In this document: positions 1 through 8,528 of the stretch, piece by piece
How the letters are laid out: each line of letters starts with the position of its first letter
How positions within the stretch are numbered: the first letter of the stretch is position 1
Assembly: GCF_000424385.1 (NCBI RefSeq)
Contig: NZ_AUJU01000003.1
Coordinates: 1-64,000 of the forward strand
DNA length: 64,000 nt
Reading direction: 5' to 3'
Source of the DNA: Butyrivibrio sp. LC3010
GTDB lineage: Bacteria; Bacillota; Clostridia; Lachnospirales; Lachnospiraceae
Made by a program: the position numbers and the translations under genes
The notes under the pieces: model-generated
Databases searched by the model: none
Told to the model about the DNA's origin: nothing
What the model saw: the letters and a program-made list of their open reading frames with translations, nothing else

Positions 1-169
<169 letters not shown>

Positions 170-353
170 AAATGTTTCTCAAACATCTCTGTTTAAGATC
201 GTTCGTCTTCTGACCAGAACTTAAGCTTGGCTTTTGTTCTGTCCGTTTTACCTTTAGTTAGGTTGTTTTGTTCTCTGAATATTCTTTTTGGAATTTTCAG
301 GGTTGCATTACTATTTCATTGTCAAAGTACAATCTCATCATATTGATGAGGAA

Positions 354-442
354 CGCAGAAGGAGGGATTTGAACCCTCGCGCCGCTATTAACGACCTGCA
401 CCCTTTCCAGGGGTGTCTCTTCAACCTCTTGAGTACTTCTGC
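354..442 (-). tRNA. tRNA-Ser (anticodon GGA)
   Basis: A 7-bp acceptor stem (GCAGAAG with CTTCTGC), anticodon stem CACCC/GGGTG around loop CTGGAAA (anticodon GGA), a long variable arm typical of class II tRNAs, and a TTCAAAT T-loop are all visible on the minus strand. The discriminator base is G, as expected for serine tRNA. CCA is not encoded. It lies between the tRNA-Ser(UGA) gene and the 16S gene in the same direction, so cotranscription is likely. Confidence 0.95.
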
Positions 443-481
443 AAAAGTGTTGACTTCATCTCTTCACTCTTTAATTTTGAG

Positions 482-567
482 CGGAGCGAGAGGGATTCGA
501 ACCCTCGTGGCGTTGCCGCCAAACGGTTTTCAAGACCGCCTCGTTATGACCGCTTCGATATCGCTCC
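482..567 (-). tRNA. tRNA-Ser (anticodon TGA)
   Basis: Acceptor stem GGAGCGA/TCGCTCC, anticodon stem GCGGT/ACCGT around loop CTTGAAA (anticodon TGA), a long variable arm and the T-loop TTCGAAT identify a class II serine tRNA with discriminator G. It is the first gene after the consensus promoter at 616-644. The second tRNA-Ser follows after a 39-nt spacer and the 16S gene about 185 nt further on. Confidence 0.95.
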
Positions 568-615
568 ATTTATAATTTTCTCTGTGAAGTGTTGCACACC
601 TCAGCAGCGAAATTT

Positions 616-644
616 ATTATATCCATATGTGCATATAATGTCAA
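616..644 (-). promoter_or_regulatory. Consensus sigma-A promoter for the tRNA-Ser/16S transcript
   Basis: On the minus strand TTGACA, a 17-nt spacer and TATAAT match the consensus perfectly. The predicted start is about 40 nt upstream of tRNA-Ser(UGA). No equally good promoter was seen between the tRNAs and 16S, so the tRNAs and 16S may share this one. Confidence 0.85.
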
Positions 645-755
645 CACTATTTTTAAATTTTTTCTTTTTATATTTTATTTTTTTCTTTCCCTTTTCTCAA
701 AGTGTGACTTTTACTCTTTGAAGCATCTTTCTTAAGTTGGAATTTAATTTTTACT

Positions 756-1481
756 TCAGCTTTTTCTTTTTAATATTGATTCAGCCAGAATAATATCCTC
801 AGGAGTGGTTATCTTAATATTGTCATATGATCCTTCAACCAGCTTTACTTTCCGTTTTCCAAATGTCTCCATTACCATGGCATCATCTGTTATGTTTATA
901 CCTTTTGAAATCAGGTCCTCTTCATTTCTGACAAGTTCTTCATATAACTCTGATATTTCATCATAAACAAAAACCTGCGGCGTCTGTATAAGCCAGGTAT
1001 GATTCCTGTCAGGTGTCATTTCGGCAAAGCCTTCGGAATCTGCAATCTTGATGGTATCTTTTACAGGCATGCCAATTACACATGCTCCATACTTCATCAC
1101 TGCATCATAAGCTCTCTCCAAAATCATATCATCAATAAATGGTCTTGCTCCATCATGAATAAACGCTATCTCTGTATCCCCTGAAGCTGCTTTAAGGCCA
1201 TTTCTTACACTGTGGTAACGAGTGCTGCCACCCGGAATCATTGCTTTAACTTTAGTGAAATTACGCGAACCTATTATGTCTTTTTTTACATATTCAATAT
1301 CTTCTGACGGTAATACAAGAATGATTTCATCAACAAAGCTTTTTTCAAACACTTCAAGTGCATATAAAAAAAGTGGTTTCCCTGCTATCTGCATATACTG
1401 CTTTTTTATGTCGCTATGCATTCTGCTACCGCTTCCTGCAGCTAAAACTATCGCTGTTGATTTTTTCTTATGATCTGCCAT
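756..1481 (-). CDS. ispD: 2-C-methyl-D-erythritol 4-phosphate cytidylyltransferase
   Basis: Cytoplasmic enzyme of the MEP isoprenoid pathway that makes CDP-methylerythritol from CTP and MEP. The N-terminal nucleotide-binding motif [10 protein letters not shown], then [11 protein letters not shown], the FIHDGARPF segment and the C-terminal ITTPEDI motif are all present. The length of about 241 residues is normal for stand-alone IspD. I chose the ATG at 1481 (MADHKKKS), which has a purine-rich GGGAAAGAAG stretch upstream. An in-frame start 15 codons earlier would lie deeper inside tsaD. It overlaps the end of tsaD by 14 bp and is the last gene of the t6A operon. No clear terminator follows; the sequence down to the tRNA promoter is T-rich on the plus strand. 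Confidence 0.93.
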   Translation of the reverse strand: MADHKKKSTAIVLAAGSGSRMHSDIKKQYMQIAGKPLFLYALEVFEKSFVDEIILVLPSEDIEYVKKDIIGSRNFTKVKAMIPGGSTRYHSVRNGLKAASGDTEIAFIHDGARPFIDDMILERAYDAVMKYGACVIGMPVKDTIKIADSEGFAEMTPDRNHTWLIQTPQVFVYDEISELYEELVRNEEDLISKGINITDDAMVMETFGKRKVKLVEGSYDNIKITTPEDIILAESILKRKS

Positions 1482-2610
1482 GATATCTTCTTTCCCTGTT
1501 TCCAAGAGGTAAATTAGGTACTGCATTTAAATCCATCCCACTTCTTACCCCTTTTAAAAACTCATAATAGCCTGCTGCTCCGATCATTGCTGCATTATCA
1601 GTGCATAATACCGGTGAAGGCCTGTAAAATGTATATTCTCTGTCCTTGCATTCTTTTTCCAATCGTCCACGTAACGCTGTATTAGAAGCAACGCCACCAG
1701 CTATGGCTATCTTATTGCATCCATATTCAGCCGCTGCTTCTATTGTGTGCTCAGTAAGAACATCTATAACTGCCTTCTGGAAAGAAGCAGCCACATCATT
1801 TATGTTTACGCTCTCTCCTTTCATTTCAGCCTGGTTAAGATAATTCAGTACTGCAGACTTAAGTCCGCTAAAACTAAAGTCATATGATTTTTCAGTGGTT
1901 TTTGCTCTAGGAAAGTGTATTGCTTCCGGATTCCCCTCCTTTGCAGCAGCATCCACCTTGGGTCCACCGGGATATCCAAGCCCTATCGCTCTTGCAACTT
2001 TATCAAAAGCTTCACCGGCAGCGTCATCACGTGTCTGACCAATAATGTCATATTCACCATAATCTTTCACATAGACAAGGTGTGAATGTCCTCCAGAAGC
2101 AACAAGGCAAATGAACGGCGGCTCTAATGTCTTGTCCTCTATATAGTTAGCACAGATATGTCCTTCTATATGATGCACTCCAACAAGCGGTTTTCCTGTA
2201 ACAAAGCTAAGGGCTTTGGCTTCTGAAACACCAACAAGCAGGGCTCCGACCAGGCCGGGACCATATGTTACTGCTATGGCATCGATATCTTCAAGCCTGA
2301 GCTTTGCCTCATCCAATGCAGCACGCACACAACCATTTATTTTTTCTACATGCTTTCTGGAGGCTATCTCGGGTACTACCCCACCATAAATTGTATGTAA
2401 AGCTATCTGAGAAGATATAATATTTGACAACACCTCTCTGCCATTTCTGACCACGGCAGCCGCTGTTTCATCGCAGCTGCTTTCTATTGCCAGTATTGTT
2501 ATATCATCAGCTTTGTTTTTTTCAATGTCGTTCTCGTTCTTAATCGACATAAATATTACGCCGTCCTCTTCGGTACGGCGCTCAATTTTTTCTACATTTT
2601 TATTATCCAT
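1468..2610 (-). CDS. tsaD: tRNA N6-adenosine threonylcarbamoyltransferase TsaD
   Basis: Catalytic subunit of the t6A complex. It transfers the threonylcarbamoyl group from TC-AMP to A37 of ANN-decoding tRNAs, together with TsaB and TsaE. It has the ASKHA-fold start [12 protein letters not shown] (about residues 39-50), the iron-binding HHIEGH motif (about 146-151), VASGGHSH, and GGVASN near the C-terminus. The N-terminus carries a charged extension of roughly 36 residues before the conserved core; an internal ATG at 2550 is an alternative start. Neither has a strong Shine-Dalgarno, and the 3-nt gap after the preceding gene suggests translational coupling. It sits in one operon with tsaE and tsaB-rimI; tsaC is not in the window. 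Confidence 0.96.
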   Translation of the reverse strand: MDNKNVEKIERRTEEDGVIFMSIKNENDIEKNKADDITILAIESSCDETAAAVVRNGREVLSNIISSQIALHTIYGGVVPEIASRKHVEKINGCVRAALDEAKLRLEDIDAIAVTYGPGLVGALLVGVSEAKALSFVTGKPLVGVHHIEGHICANYIEDKTLEPPFICLVASGGHSHLVYVKDYGEYDIIGQTRDDAAGEAFDKVARAIGLGYPGGPKVDAAAKEGNPEAIHFPRAKTTEKSYDFSFSGLKSAVLNYLNQAEMKGESVNINDVAASFQKAVIDVLTEHTIEAAAEYGCNKIAIAGGVASNTALRGRLEKECKDREYTFYRPSPVLCTDNAAMIGAAGYYEFLKGVRSGMDLNAVPNLPLGNRERRYHGRS

Positions 2611-2613
2611 AAT

Positions 2614-3204
2614 TTACTGCTCTTCATCCGTTATTTCTGAAACTGTCCAACCCATTATCTTCCATAGTCCTTCTGAATCCTTTCGAAGAACAAACAAATA
2701 GTTATATGGAGTAGTGGATGTTCCATGTCGCAAATTGATTTTTGCGAGTACATTTGCTATTTCTTCACCGTTATCTCTCTTTTCCTGGAGATCCGATGTC
2801 AATACTTCATATTTGGTGATAGAATAGTCACCCTTCTTTTTTTCGTCTACTTCATTTTTGAGTCCATCCGGCCAATTGCTCTGATTCAGCAGAAATTCTG
2901 AATCAAATATACCCGCAAGAATTGCTGCCATTTTATCAAATTCTTCGTCAGTATATGTCTGTTTATACAGAACCTTCATGGTCCGGGCATAAAGATCCAC
3001 AACAGTAGGAGGAGTTTTCGGATAGCTTTTTGCAAGGTCAATGGTTGTTATTTTTTGAACCTCTGTAAGCACCTGGTCCTCTGTTGTAGTATTTGTGTTC
3101 TTACCATTTCTGGTTATAACAACAAATATAGATATTCCTACAACTGCTGCAAGAAACATAAGCAACACGGTTTTAAAAATACTATTCTTCGTAGACTCGT
3201 CCAT
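2614..3204 (-). CDS. Hypothetical membrane-anchored protein in the t6A operon
   Basis: A protein of 196 residues whose family I do not recognise with certainty. One hydrophobic segment (about residues 10-28, after a short basic N-terminus) predicts an inner-membrane anchor with most of the protein outside the cell. The outer part ends in a mixed alpha/beta stretch (…LRHGTSTTPYNYLFVLR…WKIMGWTVSEI) reminiscent of an NTF2-like fold, which is only an impression. The start ATG follows a GAGGAATT Shine-Dalgarno. It lies between rnz and tsaD with tight spacing (28 nt and 3 nt), so it is cotranscribed, but nothing ties it functionally to tRNA modification. Confidence 0.8.
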   Translation of the reverse strand: MDESTKNSIFKTVLLMFLAAVVGISIFVVITRNGKNTNTTTEDQVLTEVQKITTIDLAKSYPKTPPTVVDLYARTMKVLYKQTYTDEEFDKMAAILAGIFDSEFLLNQSNWPDGLKNEVDEKKKGDYSITKYEVLTSDLQEKRDNGEEIANVLAKINLRHGTSTTPYNYLFVLRKDSEGLWKIMGWTVSEITDEEQ

Positions 3205-3232
3205 AATTCCTCCTCAAAAGAAATATGATCTG

Positions 3233-4156
3233 TTATTCGTCTTCAAATTTTAATGTGATATTTCTACCGTCCTTGGCTGCAATTGATTTAGAAAAAATTT
3301 CCTTTACTTTAGGGAGATATTCCTTTGGATTAACAAGTGACGGACTGTAATGTGTAAGCCACATTTCTTTAACGTTTGCCTTCTTTGCAAGTTCAGCAGC
3401 TTCATACATTGTCATATGTTTGTTTTCTTTTGCTTTCTGCAGTTTTTCAGGTTCTCCGTACATTCCTTCACAGATAAATAAATCTGAATTTTCGGCATAT
3501 TTAATTATACTGTCGGTGGGCCTTGTATCTGTGACATATGTCAGATGTATGCCCTTCCTTGCCTCTCCAAGAACCATATCCGGTGTGAAGATTCTGCCAT
3601 CCTCAGTATGTATAATCTCGCCTTTTTGCAAAGGATTCCAGTATTTCTGTTCTATATTGTTTGCTTTGGCAGCTTCGACGTTAAATTTTCCAATCCTGTC
3701 CAGCTGCATGGAGTATCCATAACATGTAATGTTATGATTTACCTTGAATGCATTGATTTTAAATTCCGGCATATCAGGTATTATGATCTGGTCACTATCG
3801 CTATTGATCTCGTGATATTCAATAGGGAAAGGAAGTTCCGGCGCGATTGTCCTCAGCGCTTTAACTACACGTTCAAGCCCTTTGGGTCCTACGACCAGAA
3901 GTGGTTCTGTTCTTTCGGCATTGCCCATAGTAAGAAGCATTCCGGGTAATCCGGAAATATGATCTGCATGATAATGTGTAAAACAGATCATATCTATGGG
4001 TTTAGGACTCCATCCGCTTTTCTTTAAGGCTATCTGTGTCCCTTCTCCGCAATCAATTAAAAAGCTCTTTCCGTTATAACGGACCATCAGAGCTGTAAGG
4101 TATCTGTTTGGCAGTGGCATCATGCCGCCAGTTCCAAGTAGACATACATCAATCAT
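3233..4156 (-). CDS. rnz: Ribonuclease Z (tRNA 3' processing endonuclease)
   Basis: Metallo-beta-lactamase-fold nuclease that removes 3' trailers from tRNA precursors. The signature FTHYHADHISGLPGML (His61, His63, Asp65, His66) and the late THYSPSL motif provide the zinc ligands, and the exosite region lies around residues 160-190. At 307 residues it is the usual length of the short bacterial form (RNase Z/BN). Many tRNAs here may lack an encoded CCA (the two serine tRNAs in this window do), which fits a need for RNase Z. Its start overlaps the end of tsaB-rimI by 8 bp, so the two are translationally linked. Confidence 0.95.
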   Translation of the reverse strand: MIDVCLLGTGGMMPLPNRYLTALMVRYNGKSFLIDCGEGTQIALKKSGWSPKPIDMICFTHYHADHISGLPGMLLTMGNAERTEPLLVVGPKGLERVVKALRTIAPELPFPIEYHEINSDSDQIIIPDMPEFKINAFKVNHNITCYGYSMQLDRIGKFNVEAAKANNIEQKYWNPLQKGEIIHTEDGRIFTPDMVLGEARKGIHLTYVTDTRPTDSIIKYAENSDLFICEGMYGEPEKLQKAKENKHMTMYEAAELAKKANVKEMWLTHYSPSLVNPKEYLPKVKEIFSKSIAAKDGRNITLKFEDE

Positions 4157-5390
4157 TCGTTTTATTTCTCTTCCAATATATTATAGCATCGTCCTTCGGA
4201 TCATCATAAAATCCAGGTCTGGTCCCCTCATTCACAAAACCAAGTTTTTCATACAGCCCTATTGCCGGTGCATTTCCTGCTCTGACTTCAAGAGTAAAGT
4301 TCTCGCATCCTATAGCTTTTCCTCTAAGCAGTAGTTTTTCAAGCATCATAGAGGCGATTCCTGCTCCCCTGCATTCCTGGGATACAGACACATTTGTAAT
4401 TTCTCCGTCTCCCTGGATGTTTTGCACGCCGCATAATCCTACTACATTTCCCACCTTTTCTGCAACAAGATAAACCGTGTCATCCCGTGTACTTGCTTCA
4501 AGTATTTGTTTTTCAGTCCATGCTTCTTTACCGAGGTTGGCTTTTTCCAGTTCTGCAGCGTATGTTATATCCTCTGCCCTAAGGTCTCTTATGTAAATGG
4601 ATTCACTTTTACTCTTTTTTTCCAGCTTAGTTGAATCTTCAGAGGATGATTTCATTGCAGATTTTTTCTCTGCAGCTTCACGCTCAGCCTGGGAGGCTCT
4701 CAAATATTCAGGAGAAAAGCTGTCAGCATCTACTGTTTTGCCTTCACGAAGGTATATTTCCGCCAGAGAAGCCAACGCTGAAGCTCTCTGTCTGTTCATA
4801 TGAGCAGGCGCAAGGATATAGTTGACTGTCAACAGTTTTTCAATCTTATCCCTATAAACCGGTACTCCATCACCAAGAAGCACAACCGTTTTGCCAAGCA
4901 TGTTAAGTTCACCTGCTATGTTCTCAACAGACATTGCACTCTGAGGTTTTATTGTTTTCATAGAAAAATAGATTTCACTATGCTTTTCGTTTTCCTTTTC
5001 AGGGACAAAAGTATATATGCCTGTGTAAACCTGGCTTCTTCTGGCATCCATCATTGGACATATAACGAGTTCATTACCATAAAACTGATATGCCATTGCA
5101 TCAAGGGTTGGCACGGCAATCAGTGGTTTATCCATGGCGAGGCATAGTCCTTTAGCTGTTGCGCATCCTATTCTAAGTCCTGTAAATGATCCGGGTCCCG
5201 CTGCAATCGCAATAGCATCAATTGTATTTAAATCAAGTGCTATACGTTTTTTAATTTCGTCCATCATAGGAAGTAAAAGCTCTGAATGCGTAATCTTATG
5301 CTGTATGGAAAACTCCGATAACAGTTTGTCATCCTCCATAACAGCCACACTGCAAACAAGGCCCGATGTATCTAATGCAAGTATTCTCAT
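4149..5390 (-). CDS. tsaB: TsaB-RimI fusion: t6A complex subunit plus ribosomal-protein-alanine acetyltransferase
   Basis: Two domains in one 413-residue chain. Residues 1 to about 235 are TsaB, the TsaD partner, with the N-terminal ILALDTSG and AAGPGSFTGLRIG motifs. A charged linker (about 236-265, rich in Lys, Ser and Glu) leads to a GNAT domain (about 268-408) of RimI type, with the acetyl-CoA loop ECRGAGIASMML and the APAIGLYEKLGF motif. TsaB and RimI are commonly encoded side by side; here they are fused with no stop or frameshift between them. RimI would acetylate the N-terminus of ribosomal protein S18. tsaE starts 3 nt upstream and rnz overlaps downstream. Confidence 0.94.
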   Translation of the reverse strand: MRILALDTSGLVCSVAVMEDDKLLSEFSIQHKITHSELLLPMMDEIKKRIALDLNTIDAIAIAAGPGSFTGLRIGCATAKGLCLAMDKPLIAVPTLDAMAYQFYGNELVICPMMDARRSQVYTGIYTFVPEKENEKHSEIYFSMKTIKPQSAMSVENIAGELNMLGKTVVLLGDGVPVYRDKIEKLLTVNYILAPAHMNRQRASALASLAEIYLREGKTVDADSFSPEYLRASQAEREAAEKKSAMKSSSEDSTKLEKKSKSESIYIRDLRAEDITYAAELEKANLGKEAWTEKQILEASTRDDTVYLVAEKVGNVVGLCGVQNIQGDGEITNVSVSQECRGAGIASMMLEKLLLRGKAIGCENFTLEVRAGNAPAIGLYEKLGFVNEGTRPGFYDDPKDDAIIYWKRNKTND

Positions 5391-5393
5391 TTT

Positions 5394-5831
5394 CTATCTC
5401 TCAATCGTTCTTAATGTTATTCGGCGATAATCTGTTCCTTTCATCAGATCTTTTTCAATTATTATCTCCATATATTTTTCAGGAAGGATTTCCTCTATCA
5501 GATTTGCCCATTCAATGAAGCATATTCCTTTTCCGTAGAAATAGTCCTCATATCCTATCTCATCCATTTCACTCACATCGCCTATTCTGTAAACATCGAA
5601 ATGATAAAATGGTATCCTCCCCTCATCATAAACCTGAAGTATCGTAAAGGTAGGACTGTTTACAGGTCCTTCGATTCCAAGACCTGCTGCCACTCCCTGA
5701 GTTAATACGGTTTTACCCACACCAAGATCCCCGATCAGTGTATATACCGATCCGGGCGCAGCAGTCTCTCCAATTCTTTTTCCAAATGCGAAGGTTTCCT
5801 CCGCTGAGTATGTTTCTAATATAGTATTCAT
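5394..5831 (-). CDS. tsaE: tRNA threonylcarbamoyladenosine biosynthesis ATPase TsaE
   Basis: P-loop ATPase that completes the TsaB-TsaD-TsaE complex needed for t6A37 synthesis. Walker A is GDLGVGKT (residues 34-41), followed by SPTFT, the YHFDVYRI strand and FIEWAN, all typical of TsaE. The length of 145 residues is normal. It is the first gene of the leftward operon. No Shine-Dalgarno precedes the ATG, and a good promoter (5838-5866) is positioned so that transcription should begin at or within a nucleotide or two of the start codon, suggesting a leaderless mRNA. Confidence 0.96.
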   Translation of the reverse strand: MNTILETYSAEETFAFGKRIGETAAPGSVYTLIGDLGVGKTVLTQGVAAGLGIEGPVNSPTFTILQVYDEGRIPFYHFDVYRIGDVSEMDEIGYEDYFYGKGICFIEWANLIEEILPEKYMEIIIEKDLMKGTDYRRITLRTIER

Positions 5832-5837
5832 ATAATC

Positions 5838-5866
5838 AGAATATTCCAGCCATCCAAAAAATGCAA
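5838..5866 (-). promoter_or_regulatory. Promoter of the tsaE operon
   Basis: TTGCAT, 17 nt, TATTCT on the minus strand. The -10 box ends only 7 nt before the A of the tsaE ATG, so the predicted transcription start coincides with the start codon. Confidence 0.6.
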
Positions 5867-5885
5867 GTCGGGAGCCAAAAAGGTA

Positions 5886-5913
5886 TTGACGTATTCACTT
5901 TCTGCTATATAAT
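5886..5913 (+). promoter_or_regulatory. Promoter of the FMN riboswitch-ribU transcript
   Basis: TTGACG, 16 nt, TATAAT on the plus strand, with predicted start near 5920, about 10 nt before the riboswitch aptamer. It is divergent from the tsaE promoter, the two -35 boxes being about 20 nt apart. Confidence 0.8.
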
Positions 5914-5930
5914 GATGACATAAAAATATA

Positions 5931-6130
5931 ATCTTCGGGGCAGGGTGTAATTCCCTACCGGCGGTAACTGAGAAGCTTTTTATTTTGTATGTCAGCTTAA
6001 TCATTCATTAATGACATCGAAACAGAAATGTTTTGCTGATAATCTGCTTGCATCAGAAGTCCGCGAACCGTTTTTACGGCCGATTTGGTGAGATTCCAAA
6101 ACCGACAGTATAGTCTGGATGATAGAAGAT
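5931..6130 (+). ncRNA. FMN riboswitch (RFN element)
   Basis: The conserved RFN blocks are present in order: ATCTTCGGGGCAGGGTG, CCCTACCGGCGGTAA, AGTCCGCGAACC, GATTTGGTGAGATTCC and CCGACAGTATAGTCTGGATG, closed by GAAGAT pairing with ATCTTC (P1). The P2-P3 arm is long because of an extended internal hairpin (about 5970-6050). A terminator hairpin follows at 6149, so FMN binding probably causes premature termination upstream of ribU. Confidence 0.96.
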
Positions 6131-6148
6131 GTCGTTTTATTTTGTCCC

Positions 6149-6177
6149 GAATCAACATCTATGTTGATTCTTTTTTA
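6149..6177 (+). terminator. Riboswitch-controlled intrinsic terminator
   Basis: GAATCAAC and GTTGATTC form an 8-bp stem (up to 10 bp counting the closing A-T pairs), followed by a run of six T. It lies between the FMN aptamer and the ribU ribosome-binding site (TGGAGG, 6225-6230), the position expected of an expression platform. Confidence 0.85.
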
Positions 6178-6239
6178 TTAATAGAGCGTACGTAATCTAA
6201 TCATAATCCTCCCCGACATTAATCTGGAGGAAAAAAACC

Positions 6240-7007
6240 ATGAAAAACAATTTATTAGCTTCAATCGCAGAAAACACTCTTCTTGTAGCGATTTTTCTCA
6301 TGCTTATCGTTGCCATGTTTATAGCAGCAAGAATTGCAGAGAACTATGTATCTAAAAAAACCGGTGACTCTTCAGGCACAATGAGTACCAGAAAACTTGT
6401 CATCATCGGCATCTTTTCAGCAATTTCAGCAGTGCTCATGCTCTTTGAAATTCCGATGCCTTTTGCACCAAGCTTCTACAAGCTGGATATCTCAGATCTT
6501 CCGGCAGTGATCGCAGGTTTTGCTTTTGGCCCCATGACCGGTGTAATGATTGAATTTATAAAAATCCTTCTCAATCTTGTACTTAACGGAACACAGACAG
6601 CATTTATCGGTGAGTTGGCAAATTTTGTTGTTGGATGCAGCTATGTACTTCCCGCTTCAATCATTTATATTTTCAAAAAGAACCGCCAGACAGCATTTAT
6701 TTCATGCCTGGTAGCAACTATGATCATCACAATAGTAGGAAGCTCTCTCAACGCATTCTATCTTCTTCCTGCTTTTGCCAAGCTTTATGGAATGCCACTT
6801 GATGCACTTATTGGAATGGGAACAGCCATTAATCCGGCTATAAACAATCTGTTTACATTTGTGCTTTTCGCTGTTGCTCCCATTAACCTTATTAAAGGTG
6901 GCGTACTTAGTGCAATTACAGCTCTGGTTTATAAAAAGCTCAGTCCAGTGCTCAAGAATTCAGAACTGGCATCTCACAGAAAAATTCAGACAGGAACAGA
7001 AGCTTAA
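6240..7007 (+). CDS. ribU: Riboflavin ECF transporter substrate-binding (S) component RibU
   Basis: Integral membrane vitamin-binding subunit that imports riboflavin together with the shared ECF module (EcfA, EcfA', EcfT), which is not in this window. About six membrane segments are visible after an N-terminal extension with an extra hydrophobic segment (about residues 9-35). The LDISDLPAVIAGFAFGP motif is characteristic of RibU-family S components, and the small-residue-rich start of the core (VIIGIFSAISAVLM) is the kind that docks on EcfT. At 255 residues it is longer than the usual roughly 190-210 because of that extension. Translation starts 9 nt after TGGAGG. The FMN riboswitch upstream makes regulation by FMN very likely. 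Confidence 0.94.
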   Translation: MKNNLLASIAENTLLVAIFLMLIVAMFIAARIAENYVSKKTGDSSGTMSTRKLVIIGIFSAISAVLMLFEIPMPFAPSFYKLDISDLPAVIAGFAFGPMTGVMIEFIKILLNLVLNGTQTAFIGELANFVVGCSYVLPASIIYIFKKNRQTAFISCLVATMIITIVGSSLNAFYLLPAFAKLYGMPLDALIGMGTAINPAINNLFTFVLFAVAPINLIKGGVLSAITALVYKKLSPVLKNSELASHRKIQTGTEA

Positions 7008-7063
7008 ACCTGCAATTTATATATTATTTATTGTTTTTTAATAGCATGAAAATGGCGTCTTTA

Positions 7064-7092
7064 TTGACTTTTATACTAGCGAACCCTAAGAT
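7064..7092 (+). promoter_or_regulatory. Probable promoter of the HD-GYP gene
   Basis: TTGACT, 17 nt, TAAGAT, with a predicted start about 43 nt before the ATG at 7142. The -35 box lies in the left arm of an imperfect inverted repeat (7054-7069 and 7121-7135) whose right arm contains the ribosome-binding site GAGG (7128-7131). Confidence 0.55.
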
Positions 7093-7141
7093 TAATTTGT
7101 ATTTACGTTCACTAAAAAACAGTCAATGAGGCGCCTTCTTT

Positions 7142-8218
7142 ATGAAAAGGTTGATTACAAAAAAACTTGTTCCGGGCATGGTTTTATCTGATAACATATA
7201 TGCCCATGATAATAATCAATTGATCTTACCAAAAGAATATGTTCTGGATAATCAAGCCATCACAAAGTTGACCTTTTATTCTATACAAAGTGTGCTTGTT
7301 GAAGATTCTTCAGAAGATTTGATTGCTTCTTTTGATAATAACAAATCCTATGCAGCCAGTCTCAGACAGACTGCTGAATTCATTGAGTTCAAAAAGGACT
7401 TTGAGGATTGCGCAACCAAATTCAAATCCGGTATAGAAGACTTAATAAACGATAAAGAGAAGTTTGATATTGATTCCATCATTTCTCCAATTTATGCATT
7501 ACTGCACAAAGGGAGCAGCTCCTCAAATCTTTTCGACATGATTCATAATCTCCGCTGTTACGATGATGCAACTTATGTACATTGTATAAGCGTAGCCATG
7601 ATATGTAACATTTTAGGTCAATGGCTTAAAATGAGCGAAGAGGACATTTTGATCCTGACAGAGGCAGGTCTTCTTCATGATATAGGAAAACTTCTAATTC
7701 CAAATGAAATAATAACCAAACCATCAGGTTTATCTTCTGATGAGTACTCTGTGGTTCAGACCCACCCCTCTCAGGGGTATATGATCCTTACCGATCTGAA
7801 TCTGAGTGACCATGTGAAAAATTCCGCGCTTATGCATCATGAACGGTGCGATGGCACAGGATATCCTGCTCATCTTCGCGGGCCTCAGATAGATTATTTC
7901 GCAAAATGTGTGGCCATCGCAGATGTTTACGATGCCATGACCTCTGCCCGTGTATACAGGGATTCACTTTGTCCCTTTATAGCAATTGAAATGTTTGAAA
8001 ATGAAGGGCTTCAGAAGTATGACACAAATGCTATAATGACATTTCTTCAGAATATCGTTAATACATACTTATTAAACCGCGTGAAATTAAGCGATGGCCG
8101 TGAAGGAGAAATCATATTCATAAATCGCGCTCATCTCAGCAGGCCTACAATAAAAATCAATGATGAATATCTTGATCTTACGCAGCATCCTGATCTATAC
8201 ATAGAAAAAATACTGTAA
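7142..8218 (+). CDS. HD-GYP domain protein, probable cyclic-di-GMP phosphodiesterase
   Basis: A protein of 358 residues with an N-terminal region of about 130 residues, partly coiled, with no recognised sensor domain, and a C-terminal HD-GYP domain. The catalytic signatures are HDIGK (His179-Asp180), HP at about 208, HHER (232-235) and CDGTGYP (Gly240-Tyr241-Pro242), so the metal centre is complete. HD-GYP proteins typically hydrolyse c-di-GMP to GMP. No membrane segment is seen, so it is probably cytoplasmic. The opening VPGMVLSDNIY is a common N-terminal motif of this group. It is a single-gene unit, with a bidirectional terminator at 8529-8553. A role in biofilm or polysaccharide control would be inference. 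Confidence 0.92.
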   Translation: MKRLITKKLVPGMVLSDNIYAHDNNQLILPKEYVLDNQAITKLTFYSIQSVLVEDSSEDLIASFDNNKSYAASLRQTAEFIEFKKDFEDCATKFKSGIEDLINDKEKFDIDSIISPIYALLHKGSSSSNLFDMIHNLRCYDDATYVHCISVAMICNILGQWLKMSEEDILILTEAGLLHDIGKLLIPNEIITKPSGLSSDEYSVVQTHPSQGYMILTDLNLSDHVKNSALMHHERCDGTGYPAHLRGPQIDYFAKCVAIADVYDAMTSARVYRDSLCPFIAIEMFENEGLQKYDTNAIMTFLQNIVNTYLLNRVKLSDGREGEIIFINRAHLSRPTIKINDEYLDLTQHPDLYIEKIL

Positions 8219-8301
8219 CTGTAGCTTATAGGCATATTCCTTTTATTATGGATCTTCTCTAAAACCTATTTATAAGTTAGCATGAAAAAGCCTTACCAAA
8301 C

Positions 8302-8527
8302 AAACTCCACCAAGTCCGAAAATATTGTACTTATCGGAGTTACATAGTTCTCTCGAAGCTTGTGAAAAACTCACTGGTTTTTCTACTAAAATAAGAATTT
8401 TGCTTGCAAAATTCTCGCGCCGAGCGCGGTTGCTTCAAGCAACATATTCCTATCGCGCGAGTGCGCATCCTCACGGAGTGTTTTTATCTTATAGGAAATC
8501 CGGAGGAATTTCCTGTAAGATAAAAAA
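8302..8527. repeat. Cluster of inverted repeats in the HD-GYP/murA intergenic region
   Basis: The 365-nt gap between two convergent genes contains no credible gene but at least four stable palindromes: GAAAAAC/GTTTTTC (about 8364-8383), AGAATTTTGC/GCAAAATTCT (8394-8415), CTCGCGC/GCGCGAG (8414-8420 and 8455-8461) enclosing TTGCTTcAAGCAA (8430-8442), and a near-perfect 19-bp hairpin with arms 8481-8499 and 8508-8526 differing at one base. This resembles a composite extragenic palindromic element; no transposase or flanking target duplication was recognised. Confidence 0.6.
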
Positions 8528-8528
8528 A

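Noticed and set aside
288-721. Two short plus-strand ORFs
   Set aside because: They run across both tRNA-Ser genes on the opposite strand and have no coding character.
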